Positions 44,243-52,884 of a DNA stretch of 64,000 nt are shown here, piece after piece. The first letter of the stretch is position 1. Every line of letters starts with the position of its first letter. The DNA comes from Varibaculum cambriense DSM 15806. Lineage in GTDB: Bacteria; Actinomycetota; Actinomycetes; Actinomycetales; Actinomycetaceae. The DNA is taken from NCBI RefSeq assembly GCF_000420065.1, contig NZ_ATUF01000005.1, positions 1-64,000 of the forward strand, in the 5' to 3' direction. The notes beneath the pieces are model-generated. The model did not search any database and was not told where the DNA came from. It saw only the letters and a list, made by a program, of their open reading frames with translations. The translations under genes and the position numbers were made by a program.

Positions 44243-45045
44243 GTGATGCTCTCGACAACCGCATAGAGCCAGGCGGGGCTGAAGCTGAGTCCAGCTCAAA
44301 TTTAGCCCCGCCTATATTAGAAGTCTCAGATTTGCATGTTCGTTACGGAGCTAATGTGGCACTGGAGGGTGCCAGTTTAACCGTGTCGCGCGGTCAAATT
44401 TGTGGTCTGGTAGGGATGAACGGTTCGGGAAAATCAACACTGTTCAAATCCATCACCAACAGCGTTTCGTATCAAAAGGGCAGTATTAAAGTTGCCGGAA
44501 TTGACGCGAACCAAGCCCGCAAACAGCGACTGATTGGTTATGTTGCGCAAAATGAGGAAATCGATTGGGACTTCCCGGTTAACGTAAACCAAGTCGTCAT
44601 GATGGGACGGTATGGATTTATGGGACCGACCCGTCGTCCCAAATCTGCAGACGTGGCAGCGGTGCAAGCCGCGTTAGAAATGGTGGAGTTGCAAGATTTG
44701 CAACAGCGCCAAATTGGGGCGTTGAGCGGCGGTCAAAAGAAAAGGGTGTTTATCGCCCGCGCGATTGCCCAAGGCGCGCCCCTCCTGCTCCTCGATGAAC
44801 CGTTTGCCGGAGTAGACAAATACTCCGAAACCAATATCGTCGATTTGCTGCGCAAAATCTCGGCAAAAGGCACCACGGTGGTGGTTTCAACCCACGATTT
44901 GGCTTCTTTGGAAAAGCTCTGCGATGAAGTGGTTTTGCTGTATCGTCGCGTAGTTTATCAAGGTGATCCCGCCGGCGCCTTAGACCCGCAAAACCTCGCG
45001 AAAGCGTTTGGATTAAATCCCGCCGCGTCAGGAGGTGGACAGTGA
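44239..45045 (+). CDS. Metal ABC importer ATP-binding protein
   Basis: 268 residues. Walker A GMNGSGKST, Q-loop YVAQNEEIDWDFPV (the IDWDFP segment is typical of Mn/Zn importers), signature LSGGQKKR, Walker B LLLLDEP and H-loop STHD. Overlaps the lipoprotein gene and the permease gene by 4 bases each, so the three are one translationally coupled operon. Confidence 0.94.
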   Translation: MSDALDNRIEPGGAEAESSSNLAPPILEVSDLHVRYGANVALEGASLTVSRGQICGLVGMNGSGKSTLFKSITNSVSYQKGSIKVAGIDANQARKQRLIGYVAQNEEIDWDFPVNVNQVVMMGRYGFMGPTRRPKSADVAAVQAALEMVELQDLQQRQIGALSGGQKKRVFIARAIAQGAPLLLLDEPFAGVDKYSETNIVDLLRKISAKGTTVVVSTHDLASLEKLCDEVVLLYRRVVYQGDPAGALDPQNLAKAFGLNPAASGGGQ

Positions 45046-45935
45046 ATTTTTATGAAGCTTTCATCGAAATGTGGACGCAGCAGTTTATGCTCCGGGGCAT
45101 CATCGTCACCGGAGTCGCGGCGGCGGTTTGTGCCGTGTTGTCCTGCTGGTTGGTCTTGATTGGCTGGTCACTGTTAGGTGACGCCCTGTCCCACGCAATT
45201 CTTCCCGGAATCGTCGTGTCCTACCTCTTGGGAACGCCCTTCGCAATAGGCGCCCTCGTGGCAGCTTTGCTGGTGGTGGGATTGATTGGCGCAGTGCGGG
45301 GGCGCGGACGGGTCAAAGAAGACACGGCTATTGGGGTGGTATTCACGACAATGTTTGCCTCCGGTCTGGTCTTAATCAGTCTGTTCCCCAGTCACATTGA
45401 TTTGCACCACATTTTGTTTGGCGACATGCTCGGCATTACCAGAGCCGATATGTGGCAGGTCTTGATATTGAGCCCACTCGCTCTGGTGCTGTTGTTATAC
45501 AAAAAACGGGATTTGGTGCTGTATGCCTTCGACAAGACTCACGCCCACGCTATCGGCATCTCTACAAGCTGGTTGGCGACTCTGTTGCTGGTAGCTCTGT
45601 CTTTGACAGTCGTGGTGGCGATGCAAGCAGTGGGCGCAATCCTCATCGTGGCACTGGTGATTACCCCTGGCGCAACCGCCCGGCTGCTCACAAACCGGTT
45701 CAACGCTATGCTATGGATAGCTCCCTTGCTTTCCGTATCCTGTGTCGTGCTGGGAGCCTATATTTCCTACTGGTTCGATACCGCGTCAGGAGCCACAGTC
45801 GTGCTGCTTGAAGGCGTATTGTTCCTGATTGTTTGGCTGGTGGATTTGCTTCGTCAACAGCGTCTGCAGCGCTATCATGGCGCGCAGTCTGCCGCCCCCG
45901 GCTCTGACCCGGAACCTCAACAGGTTGCTTCTTGA
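45042..45935 (+). CDS. Metal ABC importer permease
   Basis: 297 residues, ABC-3 permease family with about eight hydrophobic helices. Family landmarks: SLLGDALSHAILPGIVVSYLLG near residue 43-64, EDTAIGVVFTTMFASGLVLIS, and VGAILIVALVITPGATARLL. Completes the importer. The C-terminal tail is Ala/Pro-rich and cytoplasmic. Confidence 0.94.
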   Translation: MNFYEAFIEMWTQQFMLRGIIVTGVAAAVCAVLSCWLVLIGWSLLGDALSHAILPGIVVSYLLGTPFAIGALVAALLVVGLIGAVRGRGRVKEDTAIGVVFTTMFASGLVLISLFPSHIDLHHILFGDMLGITRADMWQVLILSPLALVLLLYKKRDLVLYAFDKTHAHAIGISTSWLATLLLVALSLTVVVAMQAVGAILIVALVITPGATARLLTNRFNAMLWIAPLLSVSCVVLGAYISYWFDTASGATVVLLEGVLFLIVWLVDLLRQQRLQRYHGAQSAAPGSDPEPQQVAS

Positions 45936-45944
45936 GGCAGCCCT

Positions 45945-46585
45945 CTAGGGTAGGCCGAGGTAGCGCAACACTGCCTTGGCACTGCCCTTGTTGAGGTCAC
46001 CCAGCTGCGCCAACTGACCCAACCCTGACCCCAGGACAAACGTATCCCCGGTGGTGGCAGCTCCTTTCAATGGCGGCGCGACGCCTTCCCAAAGGAATTT
46101 CCCGTCGACCACCCCGTAACTCAGCAGCCCCCCGTTGCCCTCCGTAAACACGGCTTTTGTCGCGTCGGAGGTCAACGGAGTCCCCGGAGCTTTCAGATTG
46201 AGGGTAACGCCGTCCCCGGTGGTCCAAGTTTTGGCAGCGCAGCCGGGCCAGGACGCACAGGTTTCCCCGCGGTCTGCCAAAAAATACGTCCGATTGGGCA
46301 TGAGGACAGGGATTTTCCCAGATTTTAGAGCTGCCATAGCGCTGTCAGTGTCCAGCCGAAGTCCGGCGCGCAGTTGAGTGTGCAAGGCTTGTACCGCCAG
46401 GGCGGGGCACTTGCCCTCCCCCACTATCGCACCGTCAGAACCATAGACCTGCCAATCAATCTGCCCGTCGCCCTGCGGATCTGCCGACGCGAAAAATCCG
46501 GCTTCCAGCATCGACATCTGCGCGGCAGGGCCAAGTTTAGAGGTGTCCAGGGAACCGATTTTCGTATTAATAATTTGAGAATAGC
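45945..46585 (-). pseudogene. Unknown protein lacking its N-terminus at the insertion edge
   Basis: Convergent with the importer operon. The frame is open from the right junction (ARYVWSYSQIINTKIG and onward) to TAG at 45945, over 200 residues. Contains LADRGETCASWPGCAAKTWTTGDG and FVLGSGLGQLAQLGDL; two Cys may form a disulphide, suggesting an exported domain. The first internal Met (46517) gives 190 residues. Family not recognised; the true start lies in the missing DNA. Confidence 0.7.
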
Positions 46586-47635
46586 TCCAGACGTATCGAG
46601 CGTCTTTGATACCTCGGTGGGATAACCGTACCTGCCTACTGCTGCGCCGCGTTCCTCATGCAACGCATTGAAACCGTAGGCGGTAGCGATGATGGGAGTA
46701 TTGCCTCCGTCAGTGCCGTAACGAGCGGTCACGGTTGGTGCTATCTGGCATGGTCCGCCCACCCTGGCATCATGAGGATGATGGTCAAACAGTAGCGGCT
46801 CAATAATACTCTGGTCGTTACTGCATCCGAGCGTGCCCGAAAGGTTTGTTTGCACGAGCGGGCCTTTACCGCCGCCTGGTTTACCTGCCCGCATCCGCAA
46901 GGCGAACACATCTAAAGATTTGCTTGCCTCGTGAGTGCCTGCTCGAGGATTGGTGGGAGGGTTTTGCCTTTCACTGCAGCCCGGCGCAAGATCCCGGAAC
47001 ACGCGTTGGGGCTCAAAGAGTATTTGTCCGGCACGCCCGCTTGCAAAATCGCAGATAAGGTAGATTCTTTTGCGTCGTTGGGGTACTCCGAAAAATTGCG
47101 CGTCCAATACTCGCCACGCAATACTCCATTGGTCTGCCACGATCGCTCCAGCTTTATGCCACTTTTGTACTCGAGGTAGGTCAGCCGCTGCCGTTTCGTC
47201 GACAACCGAGATGAGGTTTTGCAGGACGCTGTGGAAGTCTGCCCCTTTATTGCTTGAGAAGGCTCCGGGCACGTTTTCCCAAACAGCGAATCTTGGATAT
47301 AGACCATGACTTGCCTTTCTCATTTCTCTGATGACTCTGACGGCTTGGTGGAATAGACCCGAGCGTTCGCCAGCTAAACCTGCCCTTTTACCTGCTACCG
47401 ACAGGTCTTGGCAAGGAGAGCCAAACGTGACCACATCCACCGGCTCTAGCTGACTGCCGTCAATGTCGCAGATGTCGCCTAGGTGTTGCATTTGCGGAAG
47501 GCGCGTGGTGGTGACCAGGATCGGGAAGGGCTCAATCTCACTTGCCCACACAGGTTCGATACCAACCTTTGTTGCCGCTAGTGGGAAGCCACCTGAGCCA
47601 TCAAAAAGCGAGCCAAGCCTTAAAGTTTTTGTCAA
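46586..47635 (-). pseudogene. C5 cytosine DNA methylase, N-terminal part (split by insertion)
   Basis: 350 residues holding motif I (LGSLFDGSGGFPLAA), motif IV with catalytic Cys (GSPCQDLS), motif VI (WENVPG) and motif VIII (QRRKRIYLICDF). The target-recognition region follows. The phage frame ends at TLDTSG; beyond it translation runs 54 codons into the inserted block and stops at 46424. Motifs IX-X lie 4.27 kb away at 41842-42312. Without them the enzyme should be inactive. Four bases after the ParB-methylase gene. Confidence 0.92.
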
Positions 47636-47638
47636 GGG

Positions 47639-48895
47639 TTAGCCTTTCTGCTTGGGGCGCTCGACTTCTTTGACCAAATCGAGGTAGGCGTATTCTTTGC
47701 CGCCACGGGTACAGGTGATCCCAGCTGCGTCTCCGGTTGCTTCGGCATAGCGGCGCACAATCACGGAAGCGTATTTCTCATCCAGCTCCATGCAATAGCA
47801 AGTGCGGTCTGTGGCTTCTGCAGCCATGAGTGTGGAACCAGACCCAGCAAAGGTATCGAGGATGATTGCGTTGGTTTGGGTGGAGTTACGAATCGGATAA
47901 GCCAACAGGTCTAGTGGCTTGGAAGTGGGGTGATCGGAATTCTTCCTCGGCTTGGCGAAATTCCACACCGTGGTTTGTTTGCGATTCGCATACCAAGCGT
48001 GAGAGCCGTCTTTCTTCCACCCATACAGCACTGGTTCGTGCTGCCACTGGTATGGGGAACGGCCAAGTACGAGGGAGTCTTTGACCCAAATACAACAGCC
48101 CGACAGGTAGAAGCCAGCGTCTTGAAAAGCGCGACGGAAGTTCAATCCTTCGGTGTCGGCGTGGAAGACATAGGCTGACCCTCCCTTATCTAGGGATGCC
48201 GCCATGTTGGTGAATGCAGCTAGTAGGAACTGGTAGAAGGTGTCTGTGTCTTGTTTGTCGCCTGCGATTTTCAGGCCGCTGTTCGATTTGAAGTCCACGT
48301 TGTAAGGCGGGTCTGTGACCACCAGATTAGCCTGTTTGCCATCCATCAAGGTTTCGACATCGGCCGGGTTCGTGGCGTCCGCGCACATCAGGCGATGCCT
48401 ACCAATCCTCCAGATATCGCCTTTTTCGACGAAAGCTGCTGCTTCAAGGGCGGCGTTCAGGTCGAAGTTATCGTCTTCGATACTGTCGCTATCAAGAGAA
48501 CCTATTAACTGTTGTATTTCGGATTCGTCGAAACCGGTGAGTTCAACGTCGAAATCGGAAGCATCCAGGTCGGCTATGAGTAGGGCGAGTTTGGAATTAT
48601 CCCAATCGCCACTGATCTTGTTTAGAGCAACGTTGAGCGCTTTTTCGCGGGTTTCGTCGAGTTCGACGACCACGCAGTCCACGGTTTTATAGCCCAGATC
48701 AGCCAGTACTTTCAGGCGCTGATGCCCACCTACAATATTTCCGGTGGTTTTGTTCCAGATGACTGGCTCCACATATCCAAACTCACTTAGCGAGCGTTTG
48801 AGTTTGTCGTAGTCCGCGTCCCCGGGTTGTAGGTCTTTGCGGGGGTTGTAGTCAGCTGGGGTGAGATCACTTATGGCTATTTGCTTGATGCGCAT
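47639..48895 (-). CDS. ParB-nuclease/DNA adenine-or-cytosine methylase fusion
   Basis: 418 residues. N-terminal ParB/sulfiredoxin-like domain (about 1-110; NPRKDLQ, GNIVGGHQRLKVL). The C-terminal amino-methylase has TDPPYNVDF (motif IV, about residue 199) before FAGSGSTLMAAE (motif I, about residue 346), the beta-class order. Such fusions are common in Gram-positive prophages. Modifies phage DNA, probably against host restriction. Overlaps the SAM synthetase gene by 29 bases. Confidence 0.93.
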   Translation of the reverse strand: MRIKQIAISDLTPADYNPRKDLQPGDADYDKLKRSLSEFGYVEPVIWNKTTGNIVGGHQRLKVLADLGYKTVDCVVVELDETREKALNVALNKISGDWDNSKLALLIADLDASDFDVELTGFDESEIQQLIGSLDSDSIEDDNFDLNAALEAAAFVEKGDIWRIGRHRLMCADATNPADVETLMDGKQANLVVTDPPYNVDFKSNSGLKIAGDKQDTDTFYQFLLAAFTNMAASLDKGGSAYVFHADTEGLNFRRAFQDAGFYLSGCCIWVKDSLVLGRSPYQWQHEPVLYGWKKDGSHAWYANRKQTTVWNFAKPRKNSDHPTSKPLDLLAYPIRNSTQTNAIILDTFAGSGSTLMAAEATDRTCYCMELDEKYASVIVRRYAEATGDAAGITCTRGGKEYAYLDLVKEVERPKQKG

Positions 48896-50057
48896 GGTTT
48901 TTCACCGCCTTGACAAGCTCACGGCTAGTAGTCCAGGTGTCTTCCCACTTGCGTGTGTAATCCCCGAAATGCCCATACGTCGAATAGCGCACATAGCCGG
49001 GTGCTCGCAGCCCAAACTGGTCGATGATTGCTGCTGGCCGAAGATTGAACACATCTCGAGCCGCAGCCGTGAGAATCTGGTCGGTGTATTGGCCGGTGCC
49101 GAGCGTGTCCACACTGAAAGCAACCGGGTCGGCTTTGCCAATCGCGTAACTAATCGCCACCTGGCACTGGGATGCAAGATCCGCATCCACCACGGTTTTG
49201 GCGATCAGCCGCGCCATATAAGCACCCGACCGGTCAACCTTAGAAGCATCTTTACCACAGAAAGCTCCACCACCATGAGAAGCCAGCCCGCCATAGGTGT
49301 CAACCATCAACTTCCTACCGGTGAGTCCGGTGTCGGCTTTAGGGCCGCCTTCCACGAACCGCCCGGACGGGTTGATCAACACAAGCGTGTCCGGGCTTAC
49401 CGGTAGATATGGCTGACATGCTGGGCCAACAATCAGCGAAGTTATTTCACGGCGCAACACCTCGAAATCCTTGGATTTATCGTGCTGGACGGAAACCACC
49501 ACCGTCTCTACGGCTTGCGGTTTTCCTGCGTCGTTGTAGCGCACCGAAACTTGTGCTTTACCATCTGAGAAGATCCCTGTGATGGTTCCTTGCTTGCGCG
49601 CGTCATCTAGCCGCTTACAAATCTCGTGGGCTAAAACAAGAGGCAATGGTAAACGCTCAGGAGTATCAGTGCAGGCATAGCCGTAGACCGTGCCTTGATC
49701 ACCAGCACCCTGAAGACAATAAGCGGACTCATCGCCATGGCGAGCCTCTAAAGATGTGGTCACGCCGTCGTTAATATCGTTAGATTGACGCCTCACCCAT
49801 ACGTATACCAAAAATCTCCACGGCTTATAGCCAGCTGCAGTCAGGGCTGTGCGTACGCAATCACGCAAGTCCACACGAGCATTAGTGCTGATTTCACCAG
49901 TGACAATAATACGTCGCCCAGTAGCCATGACCTCTACCGCGACGCGGGCGTTGGGATCGGCGTAGAGAATTTCGTCGAGAATCTGATCAGCAATTAGATC
50001 GCACAGTTTATCGGGGTGACCGATACACACTGCTTCAGCGCTGCGAACCATAGTCAT
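48867..50057 (-). CDS. metK: S-adenosylmethionine synthetase (phage-encoded)
   Basis: 396 residues. Begins MTMVRSAEAVCIGHPDKLCDLIADQ. Signature hexapeptide GAGDQG and the glycine loop GGGAFCGKD (Cys in place of the usual Ser) are present, along with the metal/ATP-binding DPNARVAVE and NPSGRFVEGGP. Makes SAM from Met and ATP. Located directly upstream of two SAM-using methylases, so it likely boosts SAM for phage DNA modification. Confidence 0.95.
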   Translation of the reverse strand: MTMVRSAEAVCIGHPDKLCDLIADQILDEILYADPNARVAVEVMATGRRIIVTGEISTNARVDLRDCVRTALTAAGYKPWRFLVYVWVRRQSNDINDGVTTSLEARHGDESAYCLQGAGDQGTVYGYACTDTPERLPLPLVLAHEICKRLDDARKQGTITGIFSDGKAQVSVRYNDAGKPQAVETVVVSVQHDKSKDFEVLRREITSLIVGPACQPYLPVSPDTLVLINPSGRFVEGGPKADTGLTGRKLMVDTYGGLASHGGGAFCGKDASKVDRSGAYMARLIAKTVVDADLASQCQVAISYAIGKADPVAFSVDTLGTGQYTDQILTAAARDVFNLRPAAIIDQFGLRAPGYVRYSTYGHFGDYTRKWEDTWTTSRELVKAVKNHAHQANSHK

Positions 50058-50170
50058 AGGAATGCCCTTTCAGTAGAAAAATCAAAAGAAACAAAAACTC
50101 CCCACCATCAGCCAGGAGTGGGGAGCGAAGAAAATGAGGAAAACCCGAGTCATGTGTGATACTGGGATTC

Positions 50171-50374
50171 GTGCAAGACGAAACGAGTAAACCTAATCCG
50201 CCAGAACCTTCCGGCGGCAATGGTAAAGCCGTGGCCTATGGAATGATTGCCGGGATTATGACCGGCATTATCTTTGGGTTCATTATGGACGATAATGCCT
50301 TAGCGATAACTATTGGCACAGGAGTTGGAATCGCGCTAGGGGCAGGCTTGACCGCAAGAAAACGCCCCAAATAA
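50171..50374 (+). CDS. Small two-helix membrane protein (cargo)
   Basis: 67 residues from GTG 50171. A Pro/Glu/Gly-rich N-terminus, then two hydrophobic segments (AYGMIAGIMTGIIFGFIM and LAITIGTGVGIALGAGL) and a basic end RKRPK. Plus strand in a minus-strand operon. TGTGATACT just upstream could be an extended -10, making the mRNA nearly leaderless. An in-frame GTG at 50156 is an alternative. Function unknown. Confidence 0.55.
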   Translation: MQDETSKPNPPEPSGGNGKAVAYGMIAGIMTGIIFGFIMDDNALAITIGTGVGIALGAGLTARKRPK

Positions 50375-50396
50375 GCTCAAAAACACTAGGACGCAT

Positions 50397-50957
50397 CTAC
50401 GAGCGTGCTTTCAACAACTGCTCCATAACCTCATCACCCGGGGCCGCACCCGAATAGTCAGTGGTGCAGTTCGCCCGCACAATCTCAAAAATCTCATACC
50501 AGTACACGTTTGCTTGCTTACCAAAAGATTGGCTCATCGCAACGAACGGGGAAGCGATAGCAGCTCCCGTGGTCGGGTGCTTGCCGAGCAAACCGAACTT
50601 GGAGATTGCCTGCTCGCACTGCACATACCGGGCGAAAGCCTGGGCGTAGGCCTCAATGAGACGCTTAGAAACAAACTTCGTGCAGCCGCGCTCGTCAAGC
50701 CAGCGCCACGTCTCCCGATACACCAAATCAGCACCCAAGGGTTTGCCATCACGCTGAACCTCCGACAGATACTCAGAAGGCTTTGGCATCACCTCACCAG
50801 CAAGGACAGCACCGTCACCAATATCGAGTCCCTCGAAATCGTAGGGGTCATCCAGACGCGACGCGCTTACGCCCTTGGCGAGCTTCTCGTTCAATGGGGC
50901 GGGTTTCGCACCTGAGCGGACACGTCTGCCGCCTCGGTTAGTTCCGTCCTTCGCCAT
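50397..50957 (-). CDS. Terminase small subunit (P27 family)
   Basis: 186 residues. The P27 pattern TWRWLDERGCTKFVSKRLIEAYAQAFARY and the C-terminal FGKQANVYWYEIFEIVRANC are visible. Starts MAKDGTNRGGRRVRSG, a basic Gly-rich lead. Recognises phage DNA for packaging with the large subunit. It heads the modification/packaging gene set. Confidence 0.9.
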   Translation of the reverse strand: MAKDGTNRGGRRVRSGAKPAPLNEKLAKGVSASRLDDPYDFEGLDIGDGAVLAGEVMPKPSEYLSEVQRDGKPLGADLVYRETWRWLDERGCTKFVSKRLIEAYAQAFARYVQCEQAISKFGLLGKHPTTGAAIASPFVAMSQSFGKQANVYWYEIFEIVRANCTTDYSGAAPGDEVMEQLLKARS

Positions 50958-50997
50958 AAGTACGTCCTTCGTGAAAAGTGGTCAGGCGTATCGGGAA

Positions 50998-51660
50998 CTA
51001 TCTACTGAGGTTTCCGATCGATCGTGCGATTGCCTGGCCCATAAGGTAAAACTTTCGGTCGCCGCCTTTGAGGTTCTGTGGCTCGGGCCCATCCTCCGGG
51101 ACCGGCCAAAATCCCGATTGTGCGATGAGTACGTCGTACTCATCTTCATATTGTGGTTCGGACTCGTCATCGGACGTGTAGAGAACTCTGATCTTCCCTG
51201 TCTCTGGCATGCCAGCTTCTTTTAATCCGTCAGTGAAGGTGCCACTCCTACGCCAGAACGCACGAATTGATGCATTGGGAGGAAGGGTCCGAGGAGTATC
51301 GAATAGCACTTTGATCTTCTCAGCGACGTCGTCAGCTGGATCCGGCCAGTTATCGAATTCGAACCGGAGATCCCTTGCAACGCTGCGGCCGACGTTAGTA
51401 ATACGGAGATCGAACGATCTAGGACCGGCCAAGCTAGGCAAAACTTCAACGTAAACATACGGTCTAGTCTGTTCAATGCTGTCATGTCGAGCTTGCTCAT
51501 TTGCTTCTCGAGCAGCATCGCTCGCATCCTTAGAGGCGCGCATGGCTTGGACCGCCGTGCACCCCGCCCATAGTGCGGCAATAAGAAGCCCTAAGGTTAG
51601 TAGCGTTGTCAAGAGGCCGCTCCAGGCGGCCATCATGTCAGTCCAATTTGGTTCGTTCAT
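50998..51660 (-). CDS. Membrane-anchored protein of unknown function
   Basis: 220 residues from ATG 51660. One N-terminal membrane helix (about 10-35, LLTTLLTLGLLIAALWAGC), a short helix (ASKDASDAAREANEQARHD), then a beta-rich domain with TRPYVYVEVLPSLAGPRSFDLRITNVG. Similar layout occurs in many uncharacterised, defence-associated or immunity-like proteins. It is extra to the usual HNH-terminase adjacency, so it is probably cargo. The 235 bases downstream of the HNH gene (51661-51895) hold nothing else I recognise. Confidence 0.65.
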   Translation of the reverse strand: MNEPNWTDMMAAWSGLLTTLLTLGLLIAALWAGCTAVQAMRASKDASDAAREANEQARHDSIEQTRPYVYVEVLPSLAGPRSFDLRITNVGRSVARDLRFEFDNWPDPADDVAEKIKVLFDTPRTLPPNASIRAFWRRSGTFTDGLKEAGMPETGKIRVLYTSDDESEPQYEDEYDVLIAQSGFWPVPEDGPEPQNLKGGDRKFYLMGQAIARSIGNLSR

Positions 51661-51895
51661 CAGTGCCCATTTTACTTTCGGGCGCCTCATTATTCATGGC
51701 CTTTAATACCCTGTTTGATTCGGTCTTTTTGCGTACGGTTGGCCCCGCCCGCTGACCTTCGCCGAAGTTGTAGAGATTCGAGGGCCCCAACCCCTAACCG
51801 AATCCTCGACTGGTCCCGTAACTTGGCGTGGGAAGAAGGTCGATATTTTTGGGGTGGGGAAGTGCTTAGTGGTTATGTCGCGTTTTTCAAAAAAT

Positions 51896-52273
51896 CTAGT
51901 AGGTGTAGACCTGAAGGGCTTGCCTCCATCTGTCACCGTCTAACGCGCTCTGCCTGGAGTGGCACGGTTTGCAAAGCGAGCGCAGGTTAGCAAAGTCATG
52001 GCTGCCGCCATGCTCGAGGGGAAGAATGTGGTGGACTTCCTGTACCGGTGTCGTCTTGCCTTGTGCTAGGCAGTCTTCGCACAAAGGATGCTGGGAAATG
52101 TATGCGGCACGGATGCGTCGCCAGCGTGCACCATAACGCTTGTTGATTCTCGGGTCACGTTGAAACTTACGGTAGTTCTTGTCCGCTTCCTTGGCGTGGA
52201 GCTGGCAGAACCTTTCGCGGGTTAGTTCGGGACAGCCAGGCTGAGAGCAGGGGTGTTTGGGTTTGCTTGGCAT
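51896..52273 (-). CDS. HNH endonuclease
   Basis: 125 residues. N-terminal Cys/His zinc site (CSQPGCPELTRERFCQLH), then the HNH core CEDC...VQEVHHILPLEHGGSHDFANLRSLCKPCHSRQ. HNH proteins next to terminase assist packaging-related cleavage in many siphoviruses (HK97 gp74 type). Fits here, shortly before the small terminase. Confidence 0.93.
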   Translation of the reverse strand: MPSKPKHPCSQPGCPELTRERFCQLHAKEADKNYRKFQRDPRINKRYGARWRRIRAAYISQHPLCEDCLAQGKTTPVQEVHHILPLEHGGSHDFANLRSLCKPCHSRQSALDGDRWRQALQVYTY

Positions 52274-52298
52274 TCCCGTTATCTCCTGTGGTGATGGT

Positions 52299-52333
52299 AA
52301 AGCCCCGAGAGGATATTTTCCGCTCGGGGCTTT
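52299..52333. terminator. Terminator between regulator and HNH genes
   Basis: AAAGCCCCGAG/CTCGGGGCTTT, an 11-bp perfect stem with a 13-base AT-rich loop, with TTTTT following on the plus side (52338-52342) and a short T run on the minus side. It separates the early operon ending with the ArpU-like gene from the HNH/packaging operon. Confidence 0.8.
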
Positions 52334-52404
52334 GACCTTTTTCTAACTAGTTACACTATATCAGGCTCGAAACGGGAATGTCGTCCGCGTTTTGTCCAAG
52401 CATC

Positions 52405-52884
52405 TTAGCGTCCGTACAGGAGACTGGTGAGGTGGTCTAGGGCGGTTTTGCGCCGGTTGTAGGCGGTGGAGCGTTCCACGTTTAGCCGCTCTTGCACCTC
52501 ATAAATCGCATCAGTGGCGGACTCGTACCCGGAAAGGAAGCAAACTTCTAGCACGTCACGTTCCTCATCGGTGAGCGCTTGCCAGGCGGGGTTGAACCAG
52601 TCCATGTAATCCTTGGCTTGCAGGTATTTGCGGGTGCGGTTATCGATCCGTTCCAGGTGTCTAAGGATTTTGTCTTCGGCAGCGGTGGGATTGAACGCAC
52701 GGCGGCTACCATCCAAGACGGGGGAGGACAGGCTGGGCAGGTCGGATTCGATAGCTTTCAGGTCATCGGGAGTGTTATCGATGATGGTTTCCATAGTGGC
52801 GTAGTCGCGTAGCGCGTTGATAGCAGCGGCGCGGCGGTCAACGTAGCGCCAGGTGATGTCGGTTTCTTGATGCGTAACGCTCAT
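52405..52884 (-). CDS. ArpU/DUF1492-like late transcription regulator
   Basis: 159 residues. C-terminal sigma-70 region 4-like helix-turn-helix: LTDEERDVLEVCFLSGYESATDAIYEVQERLNVERSTAYNRRKTALDHL. Proteins of this type end the early operon of Gram-positive phages and switch on the packaging genes. Overlaps the SNF2 gene (ATGA). Confidence 0.8.
   Translation of the reverse strand: MSVTHQETDITWRYVDRRAAAINALRDYATMETIIDNTPDDLKAIESDLPSLSSPVLDGSRRAFNPTAAEDKILRHLERIDNRTRKYLQAKDYMDWFNPAWQALTDEERDVLEVCFLSGYESATDAIYEVQERLNVERSTAYNRRKTALDHLTSLLYGR

Larger units (their letters stand above)
42313..46585. mobile_element. 4.27 kb foreign chromosomal block inserted in the methylase gene
   Basis: Both edges cut genes: leuS lacks its 5' two thirds at the left edge and the right-hand gene lacks its 5' end. 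No transposase, terminal inverted repeats or target duplication are visible. Removing the block restores the methylase frame exactly (edge positions uncertain by about 3 bases). Content (leuS 3' end, metal importer) is ordinary bacterial chromosome, not phage. It may be a real insertion or an assembly chimera. Confidence 0.8.

Noticed and set aside
46424-46585. C-terminal 54 residues of the methylase frame after TLDTSG
   Set aside because: This is read-through into the inserted block in a frame with no methylase character; the real continuation is at 42312.
42300-46600. Insertion sequence or transposon as carrier of the importer block
   Set aside because: No transposase, no inverted repeats at the two edges and no target duplication could be found by eye.
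51703-51936. Frames between the HNH gene and the membrane-anchored protein gene
   Set aside because: Overlap with the HNH 3' end, no SD and atypical composition.
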